A stretch of 64,000 bases of DNA from contig JACONQ010000011.1 of the NCBI GenBank assembly GCA_014281115.1, positions 1,302,001 to 1,366,000 on the forward strand. Reading direction: 5' to 3'. The position numbers and the translations under genes were made by a program. The stretch comes from Laburnicola sp. R22_1. Lineage: Eukaryota > Ascomycota > Dothideomycetes > Pleosporales > Didymosphaeriaceae. Below, one piece after another: positions 44,495 to 55,878 of this stretch; position 1 is the first letter of the stretch, and every line of letters begins with the position of its first letter. The notes under the pieces were generated by a model. The model ran no database searches, was not told where the DNA came from, and was given only the letters and a program-made list of their open reading frames with translations.

Positions 44495-46378
44495 CTACGT
44501 GTGATACCTCTGTGGGAGGCGTACTTTGCAAGTGCGCGTTGATGGGCCGGATGCCTCCACCACCCCTTTAATAACTAATAGATCCTTAACATCAACCTCT
44601 AGGTCCTCAATAACATGAGCAGGAGGTGCAGGAGCCTCGAGGCTACGCGCCTTACCCTTTTTGGCCAATTGTATATCAGTCCTAAGTTGCTTTTCAGCTG
44701 CGCGCGCAAGTAGATCTTCTTCGCGCTCTGCCGCCTTCCTCTGCTGTTCTTGCAACCTAACCTCTTTTGCAGCCATCCTTTTCTGCGCCCTCTGCTTAAG
44801 TATAGCCTGTTTCTCCTGCTTTTTCTGCTCCTTAGCTAGCTTGTCGCGCTCCTTCTGGTGTTGTAGTTCTTCTACTTTGGCGTCTTTTTCAGCCTAGCGA
44901 TTGCGGGCAGCCTCAACTTTTAATAGCAACCAGAAGACGGCGCCGCCAGCGTAATTCTCAGAGGGTTCAAGTAGTAATGCCTTACTACGCTTACGGCGCT
45001 TCTTCTTATTAAAAAGGGCATCTCTAAGGCGATCGTTTTCGTGCTGAACGAGCTGTTTCTGAGTCGCTATTGCGTGTATTGTGTAAGACAGCTGCGAGAC
45101 GCGTTTATCATTAAGATCCTTAACTACCTGTCGTAGAAGTCCTTCAATTTTACGCCAATCGCTTGCAGAGAGTACTAACGACGTGCTATCGCTGCTTAAT
45201 GGCCTCTTAGGCTCTAGATCCTTAAATTTCTTTAATATAGCGTTGCTATTCAGCGGAGAGATGCTAGTAACTTTAAAGGCGTTAATAATTGTTTCTTTAG
45301 CAAATGCAACTCTGTATGCCTTATAAAAGAAGCGGAAGAAGTCGCGCTTAGTAATAGATATAAGTCCTTAGCTGTTGTATATAAATTCAGAGAGCTCTTT
45401 TGTATATGCAGCTAAAAGAGGCTTAAAAAGGCAGACATCTAGAGGCTGTAGCGTATGAGTTAAATGCGGCGGGTAGATAGCTAGGAGGATTCGATTTTGA
45501 TTGCAGAACTCGATAAACTCCATAGTAACGTGTGAGCTATGCCCATTAAGAATTAGGAGTCAATAGTCGCGCTTTGCCTTCTTCTTAGTCTCCTCTTAAA
45601 AGCACCTCTTAAGCCAGGCAATCCCAAGTTCGTTGTTTGTCCATCCAGATGGTGATAAGGCGAAAAAGGCCTGGTGCTCTTAAGGATTAAAATCTTATAG
45701 CTATATGTCCTAGATATTGCCAGAAGCCGCCTAATATATTAGGGCAGGTTTAAGAGAGCTGCCGTCGGCGCATATACAAGCTATCGTTGTTATTCACTCT
45801 CTATTACTGTCCTAGAGTACCTGCTTGACGCCTCCTTGCTTATATCGCTGTTGAGAGAACACGCGCTTCATTTTTAACACTACCCCGATTAAGAAGCCCT
45901 TCTCATCCATATTGTATATATTTGACGGTGCGATGTTGTACTGCTTGATCTTATCGTCTAAAAGCTTGAAATAGAGGGCGTATTTGAAGGCTGAATCGGC
46001 TTTGTAGCGCTGGCTATCGATGCCAGATGTCCATCGCGATATAAGGTCAATTTGATGCCGCGCAATATAGCGATTAACCCAGTAATTTCCTGGCTCTTAA
46101 TGTGCTATTTCTCCAGCGAAATTTCGTATCATCTCTCTCATAGGGGGTAGGCCTTGTACACACAGCTTATCAATGTACTATAGTAGCTGTTTTTCCTGTG
46201 TATTGTTAAGGAGTCGCTTTTTTTCGGCCCGAGTTGCATAGGTGCCCTGAACCTCTCGATAGCGCTTCGAGAGCCGCGACCGCTCAACGCCGTACTCCCG
46301 AGCAACCTGGGATATATTAGGACGTTCTCCTAGCTCCAGGGATTTTAAAGCTTCAACAGCTGCGTCGATTGGGTCCAT
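44495..46378 (-). pseudogene. pogo-like transposase with in-frame stops
   Basis: The first 66 codons (46378-46181) are open and encode a helix-turn-helix of the psq/CENP-B type (Ile-Ser-Gln-Val-Ala-Arg-Glu-Tyr-Gly-Val). The last 93 codons (44776-44495) are open too and in the same frame. Between them the DDE_1 catalytic core reads through stops at Gln, Trp or Arg positions. Asn stands in place of Asp in the Leu-Asp-Gly-His motif, so the protein would be catalytically dead even if the stops were read through. Confidence 0.88.
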
Positions 46379-46423
46379 ATTGGTGGAGTTATAAGGTGTT
46401 GAAAATATACGATTTTTAGTGTT

Positions 46424-46468
46424 AACTGTGCGTTGAGTGGGGTCTGTGCGTTGAGTGGCCGAATACGG
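46424..46468 (-). repeat. Right terminal inverted repeat of the 2135-bp pogo-like element
   Basis: Mirror of 44334-44378, followed by TA at 46469-46470. Confidence 0.92.
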
Positions 46469-46823
46469 TAATCGTCACATCCACCAGCCGCCAACTTTTT
46501 AAAGCCTTCCGTCCTTCACCCTCACTGGCTTGAGCAGCTATCTACCATCTCGCCTCTGGCGAAACATATTTTCGGAGATTCCGCAATGCGTCATGCCCGC
46601 TTGCGATAGTCACGCATCTCTACTGCACCCAGCGACAACGTTCGAGCACATAAATCAACGCATATGCCTCCAAGAGTCTCGAAAACCCAGGAGCTGTGAT
46701 ATCCTTATACCATGCAAAGGATCTGAATATAATTTATGGGATTCATCTATCGAATCGAAGGTTCCAACCCTGGAAGCTTCTGTTTTTATACCGTTATCTC
46801 CCGAGCTCGAACCTTCCCTCCGC
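46469..46823. other. Spacer between the pogo-like element and the 7TM gene
   Basis: 355 bp containing the 3' flank of the 7TM gene. An open frame at 46530-46928 overlaps the gene end on the other strand and has no recognisable motif. Confidence 0.45.
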
Positions 46824-48115
46824 TTACGCTGTGATCAATCCCGCCTCACTGTCACTAGTCTTCGCACTTTCCGCGTCCACCCTCCTCCTAAATTCCGACA
46901 GTCGAATATGACCATCTCGATCGCGTAACGTATATTGTGCCGCACGAGAGCCCAACCCATAAGACTCGTCATCATTCTTACGCCACAAAAAGCGAAGCGC
47001 ACGAATAGCCGGCATGCTAGAAACTAGAATCCCAACCGCGGGTTCAGCAACAGACCAATTCATAGGAATCCCCATAGCATACGAAACGTCTGCGTCCCTG
47101 AGGAGAGCACTGATAAACCCAAGACGAACCGCGGAAGTTATGACAGCGAAGCTGCCCATGAGCATGGTAGCGAGAAGCTGTAGCTTGGTCTTCTTGTCTA
47201 GCTGCAAGGGGAGGACAATAGGGATGGATAAGAAGTAGACTAGTGCGTCGGTGGTAACGCCTGTGATGGCGTTCCCGAGGTAGAATGCGTTGATGGTGAT
47301 GCAGTGTTTTTCTTCTGGTGGGAGCGTGGCGTCCCAGGCGCCTTTGACGGGGTGGCATTGAAATGCGGCGACGAGGACGTTGGCAAGAGTGTTTCCAACG
47401 ACGATTCCGAATGCGGCCCAGACGACGCGTTTTAGCATTTGCGCCTGGGCACCCCGCAGGATCCTTTGGTAGAGCGATAGGACGCTCAACTTGATCATGC
47501 CCAGTACGGTGTTATAAAAGATGGCGGAGACATATATGGCCTACGTAGTATGGTAAGCATACGAACGTGATCTGTGTCAGGTAGTTTTCATTGTGCCGTG
47601 CAAACGTTCGACAGAGACGAGGATCTGACTTACTTGAGAGTATGCAATCACACCTTCCACTCCCCGCTCATACAGAATGACATCATAATGGACGCCCATC
47701 CCTCGCCGAATAGCAACCACAACGGCGCCAACAAGCCCAAAGAACGCCAAAAAGGCCAGCATATTAAACACTATTACAGTCAGCCCAAGCTCCCTACTAA
47801 GCACAGTCGCAAGGCGAAAATTTGGAGACGAGATCGTGTATCCTAGGGTACTCCATTCCACAACAAGCCTCCAAAATTCTGTTTCACTATCATGTCCAGA
47901 GTACATTCACCAGCGAACTTACAATCGTCAAGACCCCAAACCTTCTCGCCTCGCCTAACTAACCCTTCCCTCATCCGCTTCTGCAGTATCAATCGGCCTA
48001 TGTATCGCAGTATTACGCTTATCACGACTAAGATCGAGGCGCCTATGCAGACACCGATCTCGGAAGCCGTCAAGGTTTCGTCTGCATTTTTGGGTCGTTC
48101 GGTGGGGATATCCAT
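46824..48115 (-). CDS. Fungal rhodopsin-like (SAT4-type) 7TM integral membrane protein
   Basis: Seven-helix plasma-membrane-type proteins of this family include PTH11-like receptors. Best model: exons 48115-47911, 47842-47634 and 47540-46824, total 1131 nt, 376 residues. Typical parts are a first helix followed by Val-Trp-Gly-Leu-Asp-Asp, then Gly-Met-Gly-Val-His, Leu-Ser-Val-Leu-Ser-Leu-Tyr-Gln-Arg-Ile-Leu, Cys-x-Pro-Val-x-Gly-x-Trp-Asp, and the final helix with Trp-Ser-Val-Ala-Glu-Pro before a hydrophilic tail. The second splice (47633-47541, 93 nt) is clear. For the first intron a stronger donor, GTAAGT at 47922, exists, but both phase-compatible acceptors would then create a stop codon, so the weaker donor at 47910 is used in the model. 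That junction is uncertain. Confidence 0.75.
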
Positions 48116-49970
48116 GATATTCGCAGGCGTTGAATTGTAGTGAAGATTATGCACCTGTGTGCGTATGATGAACACCTACTAAGTTCGGGACCTTATGGGC
48201 AACAGGTGCGTTGAGAACTTGAGGTTGAGGGGTGGTGAGCCATGCACTCTCTGCTGCGTAGCTAAGTAGACGCAGTGACGAACACTTCCAGAGCTCACCT
48301 GTCTGCGGCGCGCGTTCTATGGGGAAAAAGTTTCACACGGCTCCGTCGTTTCCCATCGTCAATCCCAATATCAAATTTGCTTTCACAATGGACACGACAA
48401 GGTAGAAGGAGATGGCCAGCTAAAGCAACGTTTCTCAGTGACAAGTACAACGCATACTTACTGCAGAACACGGGGAGACATACCAATTAACAAGCCATAC
48501 CTTAGCGTAAAAGTATTCCTGAATAAATATATTATCAAAATCCACCTTTGCAGTTGAATTCAAAATGAAAGCCATTGATATTATACAGACGCGTATAAAA
48601 AGTTCTACGCGAGCTTGGAGATACTTTCTCTCTCTCAATAGAGAATCCAGCGCAGAAGTTTCCAACAAATGCAAGAGCGTAGCTCATCAGGCGACTGGCA
48701 GCTATTTTCAACAGTTGAGATGTAGAGAGCAAACAACCGGCATACGCTAATCGAACAATCATATACCTTACACTCGTACTTGAAACTACTATAACTAGCC
48801 ACACTGAACCCAACCGAATAAAAGAAGTCCATGCCCCAAGCCGAAACACAGTCCACTACCAGTCCGCAGCGCCGGAAGCACTCGAGATTATACCCAAAAC
48901 TCCACTCCATCTATCTACACAAACACGCACTGCCAGCACAGCACGTCACCCAGGAGCGCCATAACCCATTGCTACGTCGGCTACATCCCACAGAACAAGA
49001 GCGTCGGAGGGGACATCAATAACCACCAACCAAGCCCAAAGCCGAAAAATCCCCGAGCGACATTACATACATTACGTCATGTCACCCACCCACCCACCGA
49101 CAGGCGGACGTGCGGCCGCCATGTAAGCGCAGGATAAAGCTAGCACATACAAATGACAAATCCCAACTTTTGACTTTGATAATCTTACTCATCGCCAATA
49201 ATAGCAGATAAGCGAGGCGAGATGAGACGAAAGACTGCGCCTTGGGAGCAACGACTCGCAGATGGATTTGCGATTTCCATCTCTCATGGGACTCGCTGCG
49301 CAACCCAACCCAATACCGCTGAATGAGCCTCACCTGTTATTCAAGTATTAGTAGTGTATTACATCAGCGCTGCGCTGCGGTTTCATCTCAAAGAATGGGT
49401 GGGCTCTGGGCCAGCACGCACAATATAGTGACCAGAGAAAATAGTAATAAACACTGTTGGAGAACGCAATCAAAATGAAAAAGTAGATGATAAGTATGTT
49501 ATTCATTTCATGCATTCATTTGGTATTCGAGACGAGGTAATAATGTACCTTGGTACGTTCATTGGACGTGCTAGTTCGGCCGACTAATCCGCCGAATAAT
49601 GGGCAGAACCGTCCGTATGAGGTAACGGTTGCGCAGGCGCACAGACGGGACTGGCCCTCTATTCCTCAGCTGCCAATCCCTAGACGGCGCGGCGGGGCGT
49701 ATGCTGAGTGAGTTACACCGTGATCAATGATCGCGCTAATAGTTGTTGAACACTTTCTCCGTTGGTGAACCTCGAGACATAGGGCGATTTCTGACATCTT
49801 GTCGCCTTACGATGCCTGCTGGAGATCTGCGTAGTCATCGGGTACCCGGCCGTCGCGCGAGCTTGCCACGGTGCAGGCCTCGGCAAGTCGCCCACGTTCG
49901 ATGACCTTCAGTGATCTGTTGTCATATCCGCCCTCCTGTGTGACAGCATTGTTTGAGCGAACTCTGGATA
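48116..49970. other. Gene-free interval
   Basis: 1.85 kb of mixed composition with short overlapping frames on both strands and a (CACC) run at about 49083-49098. Nothing here supports a gene. Confidence 0.5.
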
Positions 49971-50495
49971 TCAAAAGTCGAAGTTGTGACCCTCTGGTCT
50001 TGGTCCCAAGTTTGATGTAGATCTTTTTCTTTGGCCCCCAGCTAGACTTATGGATTCATTGGTATACGGCGGCTGAGAGGAAGATCTCTCTCGATAATGG
50101 CCACCAGGTACCTGTAATTGAGAATTCTGGGCTGGCCAAGTTGAAGTTCTGGACTTTGAGCTGTCCTGTAACATGTCAGGCAGGGTCTGTGTTGGATGTG
50201 TCAGCGTGGGAGACTTTCGCGACAGGTTCTGGCTCCATTGTATAGCTGGGTTCACGATGCCCGGTGAAGTTAAGTTTTGTGTGCGTCGTGGTGGGTATCT
50301 CATAGGCAGGGTGGAGCTGACAGGTAGCGATGGGTGCAGCTGTGGGTCTAGAACAATCGTTGTTGTTATGTGCGGAGTCGAGGGCAAAGAAGAATACCGG
50401 TCAGATTGCGTTTGATCAAACTGCTGGGATTGAGGTTGGGAAGAAGTTCCTTGGTTTGGGTGTGGCAGAGTATGGCTGAACTGGCGACTGGCCAA
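49971..50495 (-). CDS. Hypothetical low-complexity Ser/Pro/Gln/Thr-rich protein (uncertain)
   Basis: An uninterrupted frame of 174 codons, rich in Ser, Pro, Gln and Thr, with no domain. It lies on the same strand 290 bp beyond the stop of the Zn2Cys6 gene. Its last residues (Gly-His-Asn-Phe-Asp-Phe) recall the end of that regulator (Gly-His-Asn-Tyr-Trp-Val). It could be a separate small gene, an alternative 3' exon or chance; composition alone does not decide. Confidence 0.35.
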   Translation of the reverse strand: MASRQFSHTLPHPNQGTSSQPQSQQFDQTQSDRYSSLPSTPHITTTIVLDPQLHPSLPVSSTLPMRYPPRRTQNLTSPGIVNPAIQWSQNLSRKSPTLTHPTQTLPDMLQDSSKSRTSTWPAQNSQLQVPGGHYRERSSSQPPYTNESISLAGGQRKRSTSNLGPRPEGHNFDF

Positions 50496-50784
50496 TTAGT
50501 AATTGATCCTTCCAAGCAAGCAGAAAAAAAAGAGTGGGATGTGAGAGAAAAGGGAAACGTGAAAAGATCATGGCGAGTTTCCTCTATGGATACAACTCCG
50601 GTCATGTGTCGTGCTATAATTGCACAACAAGCGCCCGGAAATTCCTCAGACGACAACAAGAAATGATATAAAAGGAACAACGACTGGGACGCTATATTAA
50701 GAAAAGATGCAACAAGGGCCGCTGTGACTTGGAAAAAACCCGGTGAATTGAAATGAGAGACGTTGAATGAAGCAAACTGAAAGG

Positions 50785-53193
50785 TCATACCCAATAGTTA
50801 TGGCCACCTGGCTGGCTTTCAGGCCACATTTGTTCGTGCATGACAGCCTCCCAGTCTTCGAAGATGTTCCCGGCAGGTTGGAACGCGTTCCTTTGTCCAA
50901 AAGTTGTGGGCGAGGTGACTGGAGGATGCGCGGCCATCTGCGTCGGATATCCTCCACTTGGCGGGTGCATTGGAGCAACTGGCATCTGGACTCGTAGCTC
51001 CTTCTTCATTCGAGCTTTGGCTACAATCTTTTGCAGCAAAGTCTCTCGCATCCCTGGTTCCATGGGGAACTGAGCGGTGTCGACGGGAAAGAGTTGGTCC
51101 AGAACGGACCAGGCGGCGCTTCTATCCTCCAAGCTAAGCTGTTGCTCCGAGGCAAGGACTATTGCCAAAAATGAACAAGAATATACGTCCCGAGCTTGCC
51201 TCATATACCAATTGTAAGGCGAGCTTGAGTAGTGCTGTGCTAAGCCGGCACATAGCGTCCCTAGATGCAGGGCATCATGAAAGGTGCTTTACAAGTCAGC
51301 GGAAAGTTCAATGAATCATGACGTATACGCATTTAGAGGATATAATCGTATATAAAAAGACATACTTGATGATTTCGGGATGCCCATACGGTGTAGGAGT
51401 CGGTATTTCTCTGCGCTGCGTCATGCAACTCATGAGTTTGATCTTGAGAAGGTTCATCTGACGGATTTCGGCAACCAGGTATTGCATCGAATGAGAGTTC
51501 TCGAAGCGACCCCAGTTGTATCTCGTTGCTAGACGCGTTTGGAGTTCATTTGCCCATTGTACTCTATCAGCGTGACCACAGAAGGGCACAGCTCGCCTTG
51601 ACTGTTTGGGCGAGCCGGAACTGAATCGTAGCGGGCGATCCCGGGGATTATAACGAAGGCACAAGAGCTGCTGCTGCTGCCTGGCAGTTTCAGCTTCCAT
51701 CATTAATAAGGCCATTGACGAAAATGGAACTGCGTGCTCTTGAGCATCTTCTACATCTTGAAAAGTTGTAAAGTTCATCTCTGGATTGCGATGTGCCGAT
51801 CTGTTCTGCATTTCGAGCTCGGTCAAGTCTTGATCATCCAGGCTCAACGGAAGGGCAATGTCGTAGGAATCCGGGTTGATGGTGGGCTCACGACAGAGAT
51901 GCTCAGCGAGGCGTCCATCTATGATGCAAATCTGCGCCCATAGCCGACGGCGAGTCTCGGTTTCGATGGGGCCCAAACCAAATACAGACGGATCCCGATG
52001 CACACCCAAGGACCGAGCCATATGAATTGTTGTTCCCAGCTGCAGCCATTGCCTCTGAGGATTTATGGTACCGAGTTCGACAGACTTGCCAGCATGTTAG
52101 TGAAGAGTCATATTGCAGTTTTTTTGATCATTTACCAGATACAAGACCGTTGCCTGCAGTAGTTCCATGGACACCGATTGTACAAAGATCTCGTCCATGA
52201 TATTGAGCCTTGACGTTATTTCCCTTCTCAATGCAGACCACAACCCGACCGCGTTGATGTTCTGTGCGAGATCGGAAGGGTTTGGACCGTGAACTATTGA
52301 GATGATGGATGCGTAGTATACAGCGCAAAGTAGAGTTGCGAATGCACGGTCCGAACCGGTGGCCGTCTGTATTTCGCTGCCTACTGATGGGCTCTGGAGT
52401 GAAATTGCGGAGTCGGGAAAAGGCGATGCTTGTGACGGAGTATACGAAGTATCCTGCGTATAGGCGCCTGGGTACGAAGAGCCCGTGGACATCTGCATCT
52501 TCGCTCGCCTTCTCCGCCGAAAGGTATTGCATTTATCTTGAAAGGAAGGCCAGTGTAGAACTCGGACAATTGGGTCCACCCGGTGGCTGAACGCGTCCAG
52601 AAGTATCTCATGTAAACGGTCGTCGATCATACGCAAGGTCTCTTCCGTCGCTGAACCTAGAGACTCTTCCACGGGCGCTTCCACGACTCCTTGAGTCACC
52701 ATGGCATCACCTGGCAGGATCTAGATTCGATTAGTGAGAGACATCTTCAAGATTGCAACCTGCACACCTCTTCTGCGGATACGGCCCATGAGTACGGACT
52801 TAGATATCTGTTAGCCCGGCCATCCATCAGTTTTCCCAGATTCGCGGCTGGCCGGGCTGTTGCGGTATCAGTGGGCGGAGGCGAGTACGACGGTTCGCGC
52901 GAGGGCGATTTGCTGTCGACTTCTCGTGAGAGACGCGCGACCTGTTCCTCCAATTTAGACAGGCGGCTCCCCTCTACCGGTTCCCCGCTCCCTGGACGCG
53001 CCGGCGAGGCCCCGCTTGATGGTGCAGATTGCTGGACAGGCTGGCAGAGGGCACCAGCTTTGATGCAGTTGGAGCACGCTGGTTGAGCACGATCGCATTT
53101 TACGCGTCTCGCTCTACACCTTGCGCAAGCCAGCACATGTCTTCGACGGGTAATCGTGGGGGCATCGCCTCGACCACCGTATCTTGATGCCAT
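50785..53193 (-). CDS. Zn2Cys6 transcription factor with fungal-specific regulatory domain
   Basis: Four exons: 53193-52768, 52720-52136, 52084-51366 and 51286-50785, GT-AG and in phase, giving 743 residues. Near residues 23-50 lies a complete zinc cluster, Cys-x2-Cys-x6-Cys-x6-Cys-x2-Cys-x6-Cys, with Arg/Lys between the second and third Cys. A short heptad-like segment (Leu-Ser-Lys-Leu-Glu-Glu-Gln-Val-Ala-Arg-Leu) may dimerise it. The middle holds a Fungal_trans-type domain (Leu-His-Trp-Pro-Ser-Phe near residue 190; Ala-Arg-Ser-Leu-Gly-Val-His-Arg-Asp in exon 3, followed by Glu-Thr-Arg-Arg-Arg-Leu-Trp). Such proteins regulate metabolic genes from the nucleus. It is the nearest regulator to the synthetase remnant, but no target can be read from sequence. 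The first intron uses the acceptor at 52721, which alone keeps phase with the donor. Confidence 0.9.
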
Positions 53194-55878
53194 TTCGTGT
53201 TGGTAGGCCGTTCCAGTATTGCTTGCGGAACGAGTGTATAGTGGAGCGATCTAGCGTACAAAGAAGACAGGGAATGCGTAACTCGCGCGAATGAAAAAAA
53301 GGAATTTGTACGTTAACGTATAGAGAGTAGTCTTGCAATGGATGGCCCACGAACCAAGATTTTGATTCACGTGACGAAGGGCGAAGCGCCAGGCTAAGAG
53401 GCTAAGTTACGCCCGACAGCATCCTATTTTAGGCCAGGGATCGAAGCAAGCATGCAGCCTTGCGACGTACAACAAAGCTACGTAATCTGGAATAGTATGC
53501 GAATTAGAGTGCACCTACCAGTTACCTAGTGTATGATAGGGAAGCCCAGGCTCCCCCTGACCACCAATCGTGGAATACGCGTGATATACCGCATGCGTCG
53601 TAATGGTCAATGGTATCGTATGACACGTAATCTCCTTTTGCAGGATTGACTGTCTATGCTGAACGCTGCGGAAAAGGACACGGATATGTATGTGGTCGGC
53701 GAGCAGGCGGGACCGCATTTACGGTTCCGCTCGATCTACGACGAGTAGCTACGGCACAACAGACGTAGCCGATAGCATATCCTTTAGACTCGTGGACTGC
53801 GCTTGCGGTGAAGTGGGCGAGTCTCGCCCACGACGGGCGGCCGACATGGCTAGTACCTGTACAGGGGTTCAGACCCCACGGCGGTGTGGAGAGCCTAGCG
53901 ACCAACAAGGCGGTGGCTTAACACGCCAGAATCCCTCAGGCGAGAGTCGAAGCATTGTAATCATGGCGGCTCGCTTCAAGAGCACCGTTTTGCAGTCCCA
54001 GTTTGGAAAAGAAAAGTGCTAGTGTGGCATTTCGCCTGGGGCTAGCGGCCAGTTTGATTGCATGGCAGTATGCACTGCTATGTAACCGTGGTCCATGGGG
54101 GGTCCAAGGAAAGCTTGGCTTCCTACCAGCGGGCGCCGGACGTGCATGTGGTTTGTTCCGTCGAGTATTCGCTGACGTTTGAAACGGCCATGGATTGGGG
54201 CCGTCAGGCTGAATCCGGGAGCTGCATGGAAGCCGACACGGCCGGCCGCGGCACGCCTTTGTCGCCGAAGCTCCCGCCGGTAGCGAGTGCGATGTCCGGG
54301 GCTCGTCCGGCGGTGTTTGCGGGCATGATGCGGCGCAGAGGGCATCTTGAAGTGTGATTAAGGTTAAGGTTGGAGAGAGTGTACAACGGAGGGCCGTCGC
54401 CGGGCGGGTCCGACAAGGCCAGCGACGCGGCTAGCGTGCCTGCCAGGACACTTGAACGCCCATGGCAGCTTCCTCTGCTCAGTGCTCGGTCGTGCCTGCC
54501 TGCGTGCGTGCGTGCCTACTGCAATCAAGCTTGTCTTCTACAACTCCATCGCCATGGTTGCGCCCTCGTCGCCATGCCCGACGCTGGACGTGACGACGCT
54601 CCGTTCGCCGGTCCCCTGCCAGTGCCTGCTTTTGCTCTGGTGCCATGCGCTACGCGACTGCCATTGTTAGTGGCCACAGGTGGTGCCTGCCCCGAAACAC
54701 ATGGTGACATGGCATCCACCTGCGCCCCACCTACCCACCTACGCAACCGCAGCAGCTCCATCACCAGGGCGTCTCAAGGACCTGACAACAACCTCGTATC
54801 CTAGCTCTACGGGACTTGCTCCTGCTGAGCGTCTCTGACGTCCAAGGCTCCAAGCACGCACGCGGACAACCACATCCTGCGCCCTACCGCTGAGGATTTA
54901 GCCTCGGGTAACGCCAACACTGCACCCCTGCCCCCCAAGGCTTGACCCCGCTCATAGCGGCATGCTGGCAGCCTACTCCAGTACTGTTAACCACTCATAC
55001 AGACCCCAGGGCATTGTTAACGCAGGTTGTCGTCGTAGCGCGAGAGACGGCATCGAGATGGCGGCAGCGGGACCGGCTGCGCAGCTCCTTCACAACCCAC
55101 AATTGCGTAGAGCCTCGCACAGTCCGAGTCGGCGTCGGCTGTGCCGAATCTGCCTATCGGCAAGAGTGGAGTCTGCAGGGCGAACTGTACCACCTAGCAA
55201 AATCTCCGTCGAGCTTTGCGGCCGGCAGCGCCGCATGGGCCATCCATCTACGCTCAGATCGGGACAATGGCAGCTCACTGAGTCACCGACTACCTGTATC
55301 CTCCGCTAATGATTATCCACCTTCGTTTTTAGGCCCCTGCTCAGGCCTTGCACCGCCCGTGGGCTCGGTTTTCTACGCAGTATGTAAGCCACCTGTTTTG
55401 AAACCAGGGGTGGGCGCCACAGCGTTTTTTCTGCTAACCACGTTCCTCGTCACCATCCCGCCGGAGCTTTGATCCAGCCGGCTGCCGGACCAGGCTATCG
55501 CCAATTGGTCCTGGGTTGGTAATCCTCTCGCGATCCTGGCTCACCAACACGAGACCAAGTCGAAGTTTTCGACTCGACGTCTATGGGTGCTGTCGGTCTA
55601 TACCAACAACGCTTACACACATCTGATCGTTTGGCGGTATTTGCCGTCTAGGCTTACTTCTAGACCAATCCTTCAGAATGCGGGAACACATGAACAACAT
55701 GCGGCTACCTTGCATGGGGGTCAATTCGAATGAGGATGTTCGGACTCAAGAGGCCACCAATGCACAGAAGCATTTGGAATCACAGTTTGGAACCGAACTA
55801 GCCCTTTTCTAAGCGAATGCGAACCGGGAACAAAGCCCAGAGGCCGTCGACGTCAAGGTCTACATAGCAGATCGTGGT
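53194..55878. other. Gene-free interval, GC-rich in part
   Basis: 2.7 kb upstream of the Zn2Cys6 gene. 53690-55480 is GC-rich with many overlapping open frames on all strands, typical of high GC rather than coding. It includes a short TGCC/TGCG run (54492-54520). I see no domain, tRNA or clear repeat. Confidence 0.55.

Larger units (their letters stand above)
44334..46468 (-). mobile_element. pogo-like DNA transposon, 2135 bp, complete ends, degenerate
   Basis: TA duplications (44332-44333 and 46469-46470) flank 45-bp inverted repeats with a single mismatch (CCGAATTCGG... at the left, CCGTATTCGG... at the right). Each arm contains CCACTCAACGCACAG twice. The minus-strand transposase frame runs 46378-44495, 627 codons, without net frame change. 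It has a psq-type helix-turn-helix near the start, an Asn-Met-Asp-Glu-Lys-Gly catalytic segment (about 45900), Leu-Asn-Gly-His-Ser-Ser-His (about 45540) where the second catalytic Asp is expected, and a charged coiled-coil C-terminus. Several TAG/TAA/TGA codons interrupt it, as RIP would produce. It is dead as an autonomous element. Confidence 0.92.

Noticed and set aside
53862..53885. Possible tRNA arm (GGGGTTCAGACCCC)
   Set aside because: The B-box consensus is not met and no cloverleaf can be drawn.
53690..55480. Several 100-176 codon frames in GC-rich DNA
   Set aside because: Open frames occur in all directions at once, as expected from high GC content, with unnatural composition and no motifs.
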